From contig CP061031.1 in NCBI GenBank assembly GCA_014490595.1, forward strand, positions 620,001 to 684,000: a stretch of DNA of 64,000 bases, written 5' to 3'. Positions 30,442 through 38,622 of this stretch are shown piece by piece (position 1 is the stretch's first letter; each line of letters starts with the position of its first letter). Source of the DNA: Corynebacterium wankanglinii. Lineage in GTDB: Bacteria > Actinomycetota > Actinomycetes > Mycobacteriales > Mycobacteriaceae. The notes below the pieces were generated by a model. That model saw only the letters and a list, made by a program, of their open reading frames with translations, was not told where the DNA came from and did not search any database. A program made the position numbers and the translations under genes.

Positions 30442-31245
30442 ATGTTTTTGCTCATCGATGCGGCTGGGCGTTTCCCGCTCGGCGACGACGGGGAGCCTTT
30501 GCTTATCGACGCACCTCCGGCCACCGCCGACCTGTCCTCCCCGGTGCGCATCAAACCGGGCGTGACCGCGGCGCGGGTCCGTGGGGTGGATGCCGCTGAC
30601 TTGACTGGGCCGGGTGGCGGCACCGGGGACGCTCGCACCCACGCCGGGCACCCGCTGGCGGCGCGCGCTGTCGGGCTGGTCAACGCCCGGGAGCGCTACC
30701 GCTACGACCCGGCCGACGGCTCCGAGCTGACCTGGGGCGACGGCGGCATTGTCGCACGCGGCGCGTCGGGCACGGCTATCTTCCCGCGGCTGGATCCGTG
30801 CGTGATCGGCGTGGTTGAGGACCCGGGCCGCCAGCGCATCCTCCTGGTGGAAAATTCCCGCCGCCCGGGATACTTCACGCTGGTCGCCGGGTACGTGGAC
30901 GTCGGGGAAACGCTGGAGGCGGCCTTCGCCCGCGAGGTGTGGGAGGAGACAGGCCGCCGCGTCACCGACATCGGTTATCTCGGCTCGCAGCCCTGGCCGG
31001 CATCGGGGGCCTTAATGGTGGGGATGACCGGGCGCACCGCTGACATTGACGCGCTGGGCCCCACCGATGGGGAGCTGACCCGCACGCGGTGGGCCACCCG
31101 GGCTGAATTGGAAACGTTGACCCTCGCGGCGGAGGGCACGATTGCGCGCGCGCTCATTGAGCACTGGGCGCACCAGCCCGACGCCCGAAGCCAACAGAAC
31201 CACCCGACCCGCACGACCCGGAAGGAGCACTCCAATGGCGATTGA
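30442..31245 (+). CDS. nudC: NudC-like NAD(+) diphosphatase with degenerate motifs
   Basis: 267-residue Nudix hydrolase, NudC by domain layout and position upstream of uvrD2. Nudix box: GYVDVGETLEAAFAREVWEE then TG is intact. Two family hallmarks are altered. The zinc-ribbon Cys residues are absent (the segment reads DGSELTWGDGG). The SQPWPFPxS motif that specifies NAD reads SQPWPASGA. It may still cleave NAD or decap NAD-RNA, but specificity could differ. GTG 30439 is an alternative start. The stop overlaps uvrD2. Confidence 0.85.
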   Translation: MFLLIDAAGRFPLGDDGEPLLIDAPPATADLSSPVRIKPGVTAARVRGVDAADLTGPGGGTGDARTHAGHPLAARAVGLVNARERYRYDPADGSELTWGDGGIVARGASGTAIFPRLDPCVIGVVEDPGRQRILLVENSRRPGYFTLVAGYVDVGETLEAAFAREVWEETGRRVTDIGYLGSQPWPASGALMVGMTGRTADIDALGPTDGELTRTRWATRAELETLTLAAEGTIARALIEHWAHQPDARSQQNHPTRTTRKEHSNGD

Positions 31246-33283
31246 TCTCAGCGTGCTGGATGAGGACCAACGCGTGGCGGCAGAGGCCCCGCGCGGGCCG
31301 GTGTGCATTCTCGCCGGCGCGGGCACGGGCAAAACCCGCACGATCACCTACCGCATCGCCAACCTCATCGACCGCGGCCAGGTGGCCCCGAACCGCGTGC
31401 TGGCGGTGACGTTTACCAAGCGCGCAGCCGGGGAGATGCGCGACCGTCTCACCGCCATGGGCATTGGCGGGGTGCAGGCGCGCACCTTCCACTCCGCGGC
31501 GATGCGGCAGCTGCAGTACTTCTGGCCCCAAATCGCCGGGGATTTGCCGTGGCGGCTGCTGGAGAACAAGTTTCCCATCGTCGCCCGCGCCACCCGAGCC
31601 GCTGGCTTGGACACCGGCAAGGACATGGTGCGCGACGTGCTCAGCGAGATTGAGTGGGCGAAGTCCAGCGTGATTGGGCCGGAGGACTATGTGCAGCGTG
31701 TGGGCGATTCACCGCGCACCCCACCGGCTGACGCGCAGAACATCGCCCACGTGTACCGGCTCTACGAGGACGCTAAGACGAGCCCGGACGGCATGCTGCT
31801 GGATTACGACGATTTGCTCATTCACGTCGCCGGAGCGCTGGAGAACGCGCCGGCGGTGGCTGAGGAGTTCCGGGCCCAGTACCAATCTTTCGTGGTGGAT
31901 GAGTACCAGGATGTGACGCCTTTGCAGCAGCGGGTGCTGGAGGGATGGCTGGGCACCCGCGACGACCTGACGGTTGTCGGCGACGCCAACCAGACTATTT
32001 ACTCGTTTACTGGTGCGACCCCGGATTACTTGCTGAATTTCTCGCGGACGTACGGGCACGCGACCGTCGTGAAGCTGCAGCGCGACTACCGCTCGACGGT
32101 GGAGATCACGGACCTGGCCAACACCGTCATTGGCAAGGCCTCGGGCCGCATCGCCGGTACGCGCCTGGAGCTGCAGGGCATGCGGGGGCACGGCCCGCAG
32201 CCGCAGTTCAACGGCTACGATGACGAGCCGTCGGAGGCGCGCGCTGTGGCGCAGAAGGTGCGCAAGCTGCTTCACGACGGCGTCCCGGCCCGGGAGATCG
32301 CCATCTTGTACCGCATCAACGCGCAGTCGGCTGCCTTCGAAGCGGCGCTGGCGGATGAGGGGATTGTCTACCAAGTCCGCGGCGGTGAGGGGTTTTTCCA
32401 GCGTGCGGAGATCCGCGAGGCGTTCTCACAGCTGCTGCGTGCGTCAAAGCGCACGGACCTGCCGGATGACCCGGTGCGTGTGGCGCGTGCCGCGCTCGCA
32501 CCGCTGGGGCTCACGCCCACGGAGCCGGAGGGCGCGCAGGCCCGCGAACGGTGGCAGTCCCTGAGCGCGCTGGTGGATCTCATCGAAGAGATCGTGCGCA
32601 CCCAGGAGGCCTCGAATATGCAGGAAGTGCTGGTGTCGCTGCGCCGCCGTGCGGACGCGAAGCAGCCCCCGGCGGTTGACGGGGTGACGCTGGCCAGCCT
32701 GCACGCCGCCAAAGGCCTGGAATGGGATGCGGTGTTCCTTGTCGGCCTGGTGGAAAAGACGCTGCCGATCTCGCACGCCATCAAGGCCGGCGACGAGCAG
32801 ATTGAGGAAGAACGCCGTCTGTTCTACGTCGGGGTCACCCGCGCCCGCGAGCACCTGCACATGTCGTGGTCGCTTGCGCGCCAGGAGGGCGGGCACAAGA
32901 ACCGCTCCCGCTCGCGCTTTTTGGATGGGCTGGTGCCTGAGCTCGAGGTGGAGCAGTCCCCGCAGCGGCTCAAGCGGGCGAAGCGATGCCGCGTGTGCGG
33001 CAACCCGCTGGCCACCCCGGCGGATAAGGCGCTGGGCAGGCACGAGGAGTGCGAGCCGAGCTTCGACGAGGCCGTCTACGCGGCGCTGAAGCGCTGGCGC
33101 CTCGACATTTCGCGTGCGGCCGGGCAGCCTGCGTTTGTCGTGTTTACGGATGCGACGCTGATGTCCATCGCGGAAGCGATGCCGGCCGACGAGCGTGAGT
33201 TGCTCGGCGTCGCCGGCGTGGGCCCCGTGAAGGTGGACAACTACGGTGCGGGCGTGCTCGGGGTACTCGAGCAGTTCCGCTAA
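31235..33283 (+). CDS. uvrD2: ATP-dependent DNA helicase UvrD2
   Basis: 682-residue superfamily 1 helicase. Walker A ILAGAGTGKTRTI, Walker B VVDEYQDVTPLQ, GDANQTIYSFTGA, TLASLHAAKGLEWDAV and FYVGVTRAREHLHM are all present. A Cys-rich linker (CRVCGNPLATPADKALGRHE then EC) precedes a C-terminal HRDC domain (FDEAVYAALKRWRLDIS onward), the layout of mycobacterial UvrD2. ATG 31235 follows GGAAGGAG, overlapping nudC by 11 bases. It probably acts in DNA repair or replication restart. Confidence 0.93.
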   Translation: MAIDLSVLDEDQRVAAEAPRGPVCILAGAGTGKTRTITYRIANLIDRGQVAPNRVLAVTFTKRAAGEMRDRLTAMGIGGVQARTFHSAAMRQLQYFWPQIAGDLPWRLLENKFPIVARATRAAGLDTGKDMVRDVLSEIEWAKSSVIGPEDYVQRVGDSPRTPPADAQNIAHVYRLYEDAKTSPDGMLLDYDDLLIHVAGALENAPAVAEEFRAQYQSFVVDEYQDVTPLQQRVLEGWLGTRDDLTVVGDANQTIYSFTGATPDYLLNFSRTYGHATVVKLQRDYRSTVEITDLANTVIGKASGRIAGTRLELQGMRGHGPQPQFNGYDDEPSEARAVAQKVRKLLHDGVPAREIAILYRINAQSAAFEAALADEGIVYQVRGGEGFFQRAEIREAFSQLLRASKRTDLPDDPVRVARAALAPLGLTPTEPEGAQARERWQSLSALVDLIEEIVRTQEASNMQEVLVSLRRRADAKQPPAVDGVTLASLHAAKGLEWDAVFLVGLVEKTLPISHAIKAGDEQIEEERRLFYVGVTRAREHLHMSWSLARQEGGHKNRSRSRFLDGLVPELEVEQSPQRLKRAKRCRVCGNPLATPADKALGRHEECEPSFDEAVYAALKRWRLDISRAAGQPAFVVFTDATLMSIAEAMPADERELLGVAGVGPVKVDNYGAGVLGVLEQFR

Positions 33284-33316
33284 CACATCCCCGTACCCCG
33301 ATACCGCCGGGGAATT

Positions 33317-34147
33317 TCAATAACACATCGAGCAATCGGGGTGCGGCGGCAGCGTTGCCGTGCTGACCGGGATTGGGGCGAACGGGTCCACAACGCTGAG
33401 ATGGCCCGGTGACGGTGTCGGCGCTGACACCCCCGGCGGGTCCGGAACCCCCGCGAGACGGCGCAAGGTCACCGCGGCGAACGCGGCACCCGCGGCCGCG
33501 GATGCTGGTTCACCGCTGACGCTCAGCGGGGAGTGTTGTTCTACCACCGGCCAGTTCGGGTCCCTGCCCAGCAGGTAGAGGCGCACGCATAGTGGGCACG
33601 GGCCGGGCCGGGCACACACTGGGCCGACGGCGACGCGCGCGTCAGCCTGCGTCACGGGCACGACGGGACCCTGGCGGATGCGTGTGAGCGCGGCCAGCTC
33701 GCCAAGCAGCGCCGTGGAGTTCACCGCGGTTACGGGCAGCCAGCGGTCTGTGCGCAGGAGAAACCTCGACAGCGCTTCGCCTCGGGCGGGTGTGCGCACG
33801 TCCAGCCCTGACTCGCGCAGACGCGAGGTGAGTGCGGAAGCGAGTGGGCCGTGTCCCACCAGTAACACGCTGGGTCTGGCGGCTGGCGTGAGCACTCGGT
33901 ACGACACCAGGTCATCGACTAGACTGCGCGCCGCGTCGGCGCCGACGATCGGGGCGAGCTGCTCGATGACCCAGCTCAGTTGCCGCGCGCGCTGTAGCGT
34001 GCTCAGCAGCGCCGCCACGTCGTCGGCGCGCTCGGTTGTCACCATTCCGGTCCGGGTCGCATCGGCGCCGAACTGGATCACGTTGTGCGCGCGCAGAAAC
34101 GGCTGCGCGCCTGCTGCAAGTTTCACCCGCGTGTGGTCGTTGATCAT
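33317..34147 (-). CDS. TOMM cyclodehydratase/ThiF-like protein (Rv3196 type), no YcaO partner
   Basis: 276 residues. A Rossmann-like centre (VLLVGHGPLASALTSRLRES) and the motif GPCPLCVRLYLLGRDPNWPV match the bacteriocin-biosynthesis cyclodehydratase C domain that normally binds leader peptides and partners a YcaO protein. No YcaO gene or precursor peptide is visible nearby. The protein ends in CSMCY, adding a CxxC that could pair with the internal CxxC to bind zinc. A conserved actinobacterial gene of unknown function. Convergent with uvrD2. Confidence 0.7.
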   Translation of the reverse strand: MINDHTRVKLAAGAQPFLRAHNVIQFGADATRTGMVTTERADDVAALLSTLQRARQLSWVIEQLAPIVGADAARSLVDDLVSYRVLTPAARPSVLLVGHGPLASALTSRLRESGLDVRTPARGEALSRFLLRTDRWLPVTAVNSTALLGELAALTRIRQGPVVPVTQADARVAVGPVCARPGPCPLCVRLYLLGRDPNWPVVEQHSPLSVSGEPASAAAGAAFAAVTLRRLAGVPDPPGVSAPTPSPGHLSVVDPFAPIPVSTATLPPHPDCSMCY

Positions 34148-34189
34148 CCCAACTTCTACCCCCTCCGCCGGATCCTACAATGCATTTCC

Positions 34190-34711
34190 ATGGCTGGCAG
34201 GCAAACACAGGCGGATGGGACGGCCTACCGGGTGATCCGGTCGGCGCGTAGGACACGATCGGTGCAGGCGCGCCTTGTCGGCGGGGTAGCGGAAATCCGC
34301 ATCCCTGCGCACTTCACCGCCGCGCAAGAACGCGAGGTGGTGGGGGAGATGCTGGCAAAGCTCGAGCGGAAGACGAAGGCACGCCCGCGTGACGACGCCT
34401 CCTTGCGGTCTCGCGCCGACTCCCTCAACGCGACCGTCTTGGACGGGCAGGCGCACATCGGCTCGATCCGGTGGGTGTCCAACCAGCGATCCCGCTGGGG
34501 CTCATGCACTGTCTCAACGGGGGACATCCGCATCAGCGACAGGTTAAAGGAGGTGCCGGACTACGTCCTGGACGCTGTGATCGTGCACGAGCTGACGCAC
34601 ACGTTCATCCCCAACCACAGCAGGGAGTTTTACGAGTGGGCAGACCGCGCACCCCTCGCGGAGCGCGCCCGGGGCTACCTGGAGGCGTACCAGCGCTTCG
34701 GTAGCGCTTAG
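34190..34711 (+). CDS. YgjP-like (DUF45) zinc metallopeptidase
   Basis: 173 residues. The zinc motif is VIVHELTHTFIPNHSREFYE (HExxH plus a downstream His), preceded by the family signature WVSNQRSRWGSCT. Small cytoplasmic DUF45/SprT-like family with unclear substrate. The ATG has no Shine-Dalgarno, but TACAAT (34176-34181) lies eight bases before it, implying a leaderless transcript. The stop overlaps the convergent metalloprotease gene by four bases. Confidence 0.85.
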   Translation: MAGRQTQADGTAYRVIRSARRTRSVQARLVGGVAEIRIPAHFTAAQEREVVGEMLAKLERKTKARPRDDASLRSRADSLNATVLDGQAHIGSIRWVSNQRSRWGSCTVSTGDIRISDRLKEVPDYVLDAVIVHELTHTFIPNHSREFYEWADRAPLAERARGYLEAYQRFGSA

Positions 34712-36167
34712 AGTTCGGTGCCGTCTTCGCGGCCGTCGTCCTTGCCGTCGCCCTCGTCGCGCTTGAGCTCAGGGTTGTCCCGCAGCTCCTGCTCGAGCTT
34801 GGCAAACTCGTCGTCGAAGTCGGTGTCCGGCTGGTCGTCCAAGAGCGTGTCTATGAACGCGGCGGGGTTGTCCAGGTGCTCCGCGGTGGGCAGGAAGTCT
34901 GGGTGGTTCCACACCTGGTCGCGCCGCTCGGCGCCCACGGCCGTACCGATGCGGCGCCACAGTTCGGCGGCGTCGCGGGTGCGGGGAGCGCCCAGTTCAA
35001 TGCCGACGATGTTGGCAAACGCCTGCTCGGCGGAGCCGCCGGTGGCGCGGCGCCGCGCCCACGCCTCCGCAAGCTGCGGGGTGGAAGGGATGCGCTCGCC
35101 CAAGGCCTCAGCCACCACCACGTCGACCCAGCCCTCCACCAGGGCGATCAGCGTTTCCAACCGGGAGGTCGCCCCTGCGTTGCGGGTGCCAACACGGGGG
35201 GAGAGGTCTTCGCCCTGGAGGTTTTGCAGCGCTTCCTGGATCTGCTGCGGATCCCCGCCCTCAAGGTTGAGGTTGCGCGCGATTTCCTCGATGTGCGAGG
35301 TATCGATCTCCAGGCCGGCCGCGTACTCCTCCACGGAGGAGACGATGCGCTCCACCAGCCACGGCACGTGGCGGAACAGGCGCTGCCGGGCAGCTTCGCG
35401 CGCGGCGATGTAGACCATCACTTCTTGGCCGGGCAGATCCAGCCCCTTGGAGATTTCGGCGATGTTGCGCGGCAACACGGCCGCGGTGCCCGCCGGTGCC
35501 ACAGGCAGGCCGAAATCGGTGCCGGTGAGCGCCTGCTGCGCTAGATCGCCCAGCGCGTGGCCGAGCTTCATCCCGAACTGCATGGCGTTCATCTGGTTCA
35601 TCATCCCGGCCATGGGGCCCATCATCTCGCGGGCTTGTTCCGGCATGGTGTCCAGCTGGGCGCGGTTCATGTGCTCTGCAACGGGGTTGACCAGCCGCTT
35701 CCACATCGGCATGGTCTGGTTCAACCACTGTTCCGCGTTCCATGCCTGCGCCTTGGCCTCGCTGGCAGGCAGGTCGGTGGCCTCATCCAGCCAAAGTTCC
35801 ACTAAGCGCAGCGATTCCTCGGCGGCACGTGTGTCCGCGTCCGAGACTGGGCTGACGCCGGCGAGGCGCTGGCGTGCCATGCGGGCTGCCAGCTCGAAGT
35901 TCACCGCGTCGCCCTTGTCTTGGGCGTTCATGGATGTTCCCATGCCGGAAAGCATCTGCCCGAGCTGGTTAAACATATCGCCAAGGCCGCCCCCGCCCGG
36001 TGCGCCGGACTGGCCCCCGCCGAAGCTTCCCCCGAAGCCGAATGCGGCGAACGGATTCGACCGTCGCCGTCGCCGCGACCGTTTCCGCTGCCGCCCCGAT
36101 TGTTGGCGTCGTTGTCGCCGTCGTCGTTCGAGTCGTTGGGAAAGGAGAAACCAAATCCGTTAGTCAT
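34708..36167 (-). CDS. Zinc-dependent metalloprotease family protein (DUF2342, Rv3195-like), frameshifted at about 36057
   Basis: Joined 486-residue protein. The N-terminus MTNGFGFSFPNDSNDDG is Gly/Asp-rich and leads, after adding one A to the AA at 36056-36057 (minus strand), into NPFAAFGFGG and then MFNQLGQMLSGMG and the long helical DUF2342 domain. The family is annotated as zinc-dependent metalloprotease, although I see no plain HExxH. The ATG at 36167 lies seven bases after TATTCT (36180-36175), so it is likely leaderless. Without the correction, gene callers start at 35976 and lose about 63 residues. Confidence 0.8.
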
Positions 36168-36257
36168 ACGCGCCAGAATACATTCAGGCTGCGTGCCCAT
36201 GGGTTCGCTGTAAGCCAGCACCGGAGTTCCAACAGCTCTGCGCTAGAATCTGCGCCC
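36168..36257. promoter_or_regulatory. Divergent promoter region with two leaderless starts
   Basis: On the minus strand TATTCT (36180-36175) precedes the metalloprotease ATG by seven bases. On the plus strand TAGAAT (36244-36249) precedes the PDZ-protease ATG by eight bases. Neither start has a Shine-Dalgarno. Confidence 0.6.
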
Positions 36258-37328
36258 ATGTCCAAAGCGCTCGATGCCAACAACCGGCGGTGGTCGACCT
36301 TGGTATGGGGGTCTATCCCAGTGGTCCTGCTTGCGGGGGCGCTGACCGTAGACCACATTCCGGGCACCGACGTCCGCCTCACGGTGCCGTACGCGGCGGA
36401 AGGACCCGGCCCCACCTTTGACACGCTCGGTGAGGTCGACGGTGAGCCGGTGGTGGATATCCAGGGCGCGGACACGGAAGACACCGGCGGGCACCTCAAC
36501 ATGACCACGGTGTCGGTGCGCACGAACATGACGCTGGGACAGGCGCTCGGCCGCTGGATTGCTACGGACGACACGATTGTGCCGGTGGAGCAGATCCTCC
36601 CGCCGGATCTGGGTGAAGATGAGGTCCGCGAGTTCAACCAGCAGGCCTTCGTCGCGTCTGAGGCGTCCGCGACGGTGGCGGCCATGCATTACCTGGACCG
36701 CCCCACCACTGTTGTGGTCCACGACGTTGTCGAGGGGGCCGCCTCCGCGGGCATCCTCCACCCCGCAGACCGGATCACGGCCATCGCTGGTAAAGAGGTT
36801 TCCACCCCCAGCGAGGTGCAGGACGCTGTCCGGGCGAAGACACCCGGCGAGTCCATCGAGATCACCGTCGAGCGGGACAACGAGCCGCACCACGAGACAG
36901 TGGAGCTGGGGAGAACCCGCACGAAGCGGGCCAAGCCATGCTGGGCATCCTCATGACCTCGGAACCCGCCGGCGGCGTCACCGTGAATTACAACCTCAAC
37001 GACATTGGCGGGCCGAGCGCGGGCATGATGTTCTCGCTCGCTGTCATCGACAAACTCACCCCGGGCGCGCTCACGGGCGGCACGTTCGTCGCGGGCACCG
37101 GCACGATCGACGATGACGGGGAGGTGGGCCCCATCGGCGGGATCACCCACAAGATCCGCGGCGCGGAGGAGGCAGGTGCGGAGCTGTTTTCTCGCCCCCG
37201 CCGGTAACTGCGACGCGGTCAAGCGCGTCCACACCGACCACATGACGGTGGCCAAGGTGGACAACCTCCCCGAGGCCGTCGCCGCGATGGAGGATTTCGC
37301 CGCCGGCCGCGACGTGCCCACCTGCTAG
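36258..37328 (+). CDS. Membrane-anchored PDZ / Lon (S16) protease-like protein, two frameshifts
   Basis: Joined 356-residue protein (Rv3194c-like). N-terminal anchor (IPVVLLAGALTV), a PDZ domain (about 160-215, VVEGAASAGILHPADRI) and a C-terminal Lon proteolytic domain with the catalytic Ser in GGPSAGMMFSL and Lys in GGITHKIRGAEEAG. Indels: a G lost from the run at 36908-36911 and a T gained in TTTT at 37187-37190. Correcting both restores ELGENPHEAGQAMLG and ELFLAPAGNCDAV. Probably an extracytoplasmic quality-control protease. Confidence 0.85.
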
Positions 37329-38018
37329 CTACTGGGTGGCCAGCCCCAGGTCGTAGATCCGCTGGCGCGGATCCTCCTGCTCGGTGGAAATCAGCTGCTG
37401 CATCACCTGGCCCTCGCGGTTGTCCACCACGGTGATAATCGCCGAGGTGCCCAGCGTGGACCAGCCCACCACCCGGTCGCCGTTGTCCTCCACCACGCGG
37501 GAGGAGCGCAGCTCCGTCAAAAGCTGGGTGGTGGAGGCGGCCTTGGAGTCCGAATCGAAGAACTGGAACTGCCCGATGCCCTCACCGGAGCAGTCGAACG
37601 ATCCGCTCAAACCACCCGCCGCGCAGCCGTCGAACTGGTCGAAGAATTCGGGCGGAGCCAACGTGGCAAAACGCTCGCGCACATCCTCCAGCGCCGCTTT
37701 GTCCTCCTTCTTCGAGCTCGTGCTTGACGACGTCGTTTCCGTCGCCGACGAACCTCCCGCAGCAGCCCTCGTGGAGGAGGTTGCAGACCGGGATTGCCCA
37801 GAACTGGTGTCTGTCTCAGTGGTGACGGAAGTGTGCGTCTCGGCGGCGGGGGTGCCAGCCTCGTCGGCGGGCGTCTGGGTGGAGGTGATCTCCGGCGCCC
37901 GGGTATCGTCCGCCAATTCCTCGGAATCAGTAGAGCATGCGGTAAGCGTCAACGTTGCTGCGACGGCAGCAGCTGCGATGGAAAAGAAACGGGGCCGGGA
38001 AGTAGACACAGACGTCAT
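37329..38018 (-). CDS. Putative lipoprotein, unknown function
   Basis: 229 residues. Lipoprotein signal with lipobox TLTAC (ATG 38018), then a long Ser/Thr-rich linker (about 30-95) and a C-terminal globular domain with a Cys pair (DGCAAGGLSGSFDC). Such linkers span the cell wall. No family recognised. The start at 38048 would overlap the upstream gene and spoil the signal sequence. It lies just downstream of the PPA1309-type gene on the same strand. Confidence 0.8.
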   Translation of the reverse strand: MTSVSTSRPRFFSIAAAAVAATLTLTACSTDSEELADDTRAPEITSTQTPADEAGTPAAETHTSVTTETDTSSGQSRSATSSTRAAAGGSSATETTSSSTSSKKEDKAALEDVRERFATLAPPEFFDQFDGCAAGGLSGSFDCSGEGIGQFQFFDSDSKAASTTQLLTELRSSRVVEDNGDRVVGWSTLGTSAIITVVDNREGQVMQQLISTEQEDPRQRIYDLGLATQ

Positions 38019-38019
38019 C

Positions 38020-38537
38020 CTAAACCAGCTCATCGGGGTCCTGCTCAAGGCCGTAGCGCAGCGCCGCTACAACGCCCGGGGCCACGCCGGGCCCGCCGCG
38101 CAGCTCGATGTCGTCCTGGGCGAACGCCCCGCGCTCCTCCAACTCGTCCTCGGTCAGGCGCAGTTGCAGCAGCGTCTGCTCGGTGTCTTCGTCGCGCAGC
38201 ACGCCGGAAAACAGGCGCGCCGGGCGCGGCGGGGCGTCCTCACCAGCAGAGGCGTCTTTAAACACGATCTCCTGGGCCAAGATCACGCCCTCGACTTCGC
38301 GCGGCCAGGCGATGCGGGAGACGTACTCCCCGAGCTCCTCGGAGCCGGGCAGGATGTGCTCCGGCAAGTCCTGCACCACCAGGGTGAGGGGGCGGAATCA
38401 TCCAGGTCCACCAGTTCGTCGATAAGCATCTGCGTCGGCACGAGCCCGAACAGCGTCGGCGGTGCGTCCCAGCCCTCCGCGTGGACGAATTCGACGGCCT
38501 CCATCATGGCCTTATTCAGTGCTTGCTGCTCGCGCAC
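38020..38537 (-). CDS. PPA1309 family protein, frameshifted at about 38390
   Basis: Joined 172-residue protein of a conserved actinobacterial family of unknown function. GTG 38537 after GGAGGG starts VREQQALNKAMMEAVEFV. A run of five G at 38388-38392 needs one more base to connect ELVDLDDSAP to LTLVVQDLPEHILPG. The result has the expected length. Almost adjacent to the downstream lipoprotein gene (one base between stop and its ATG), so the two are probably co-transcribed. Confidence 0.75.
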
Positions 38538-38622
38538 GGGAACCCTCCGGGCAACTTGGACGTTGGAGTATTTAAGCTTGAAGCTTATCTGCGTTGCACA
38601 CACTAATTCTTAAGGAGCAGGC

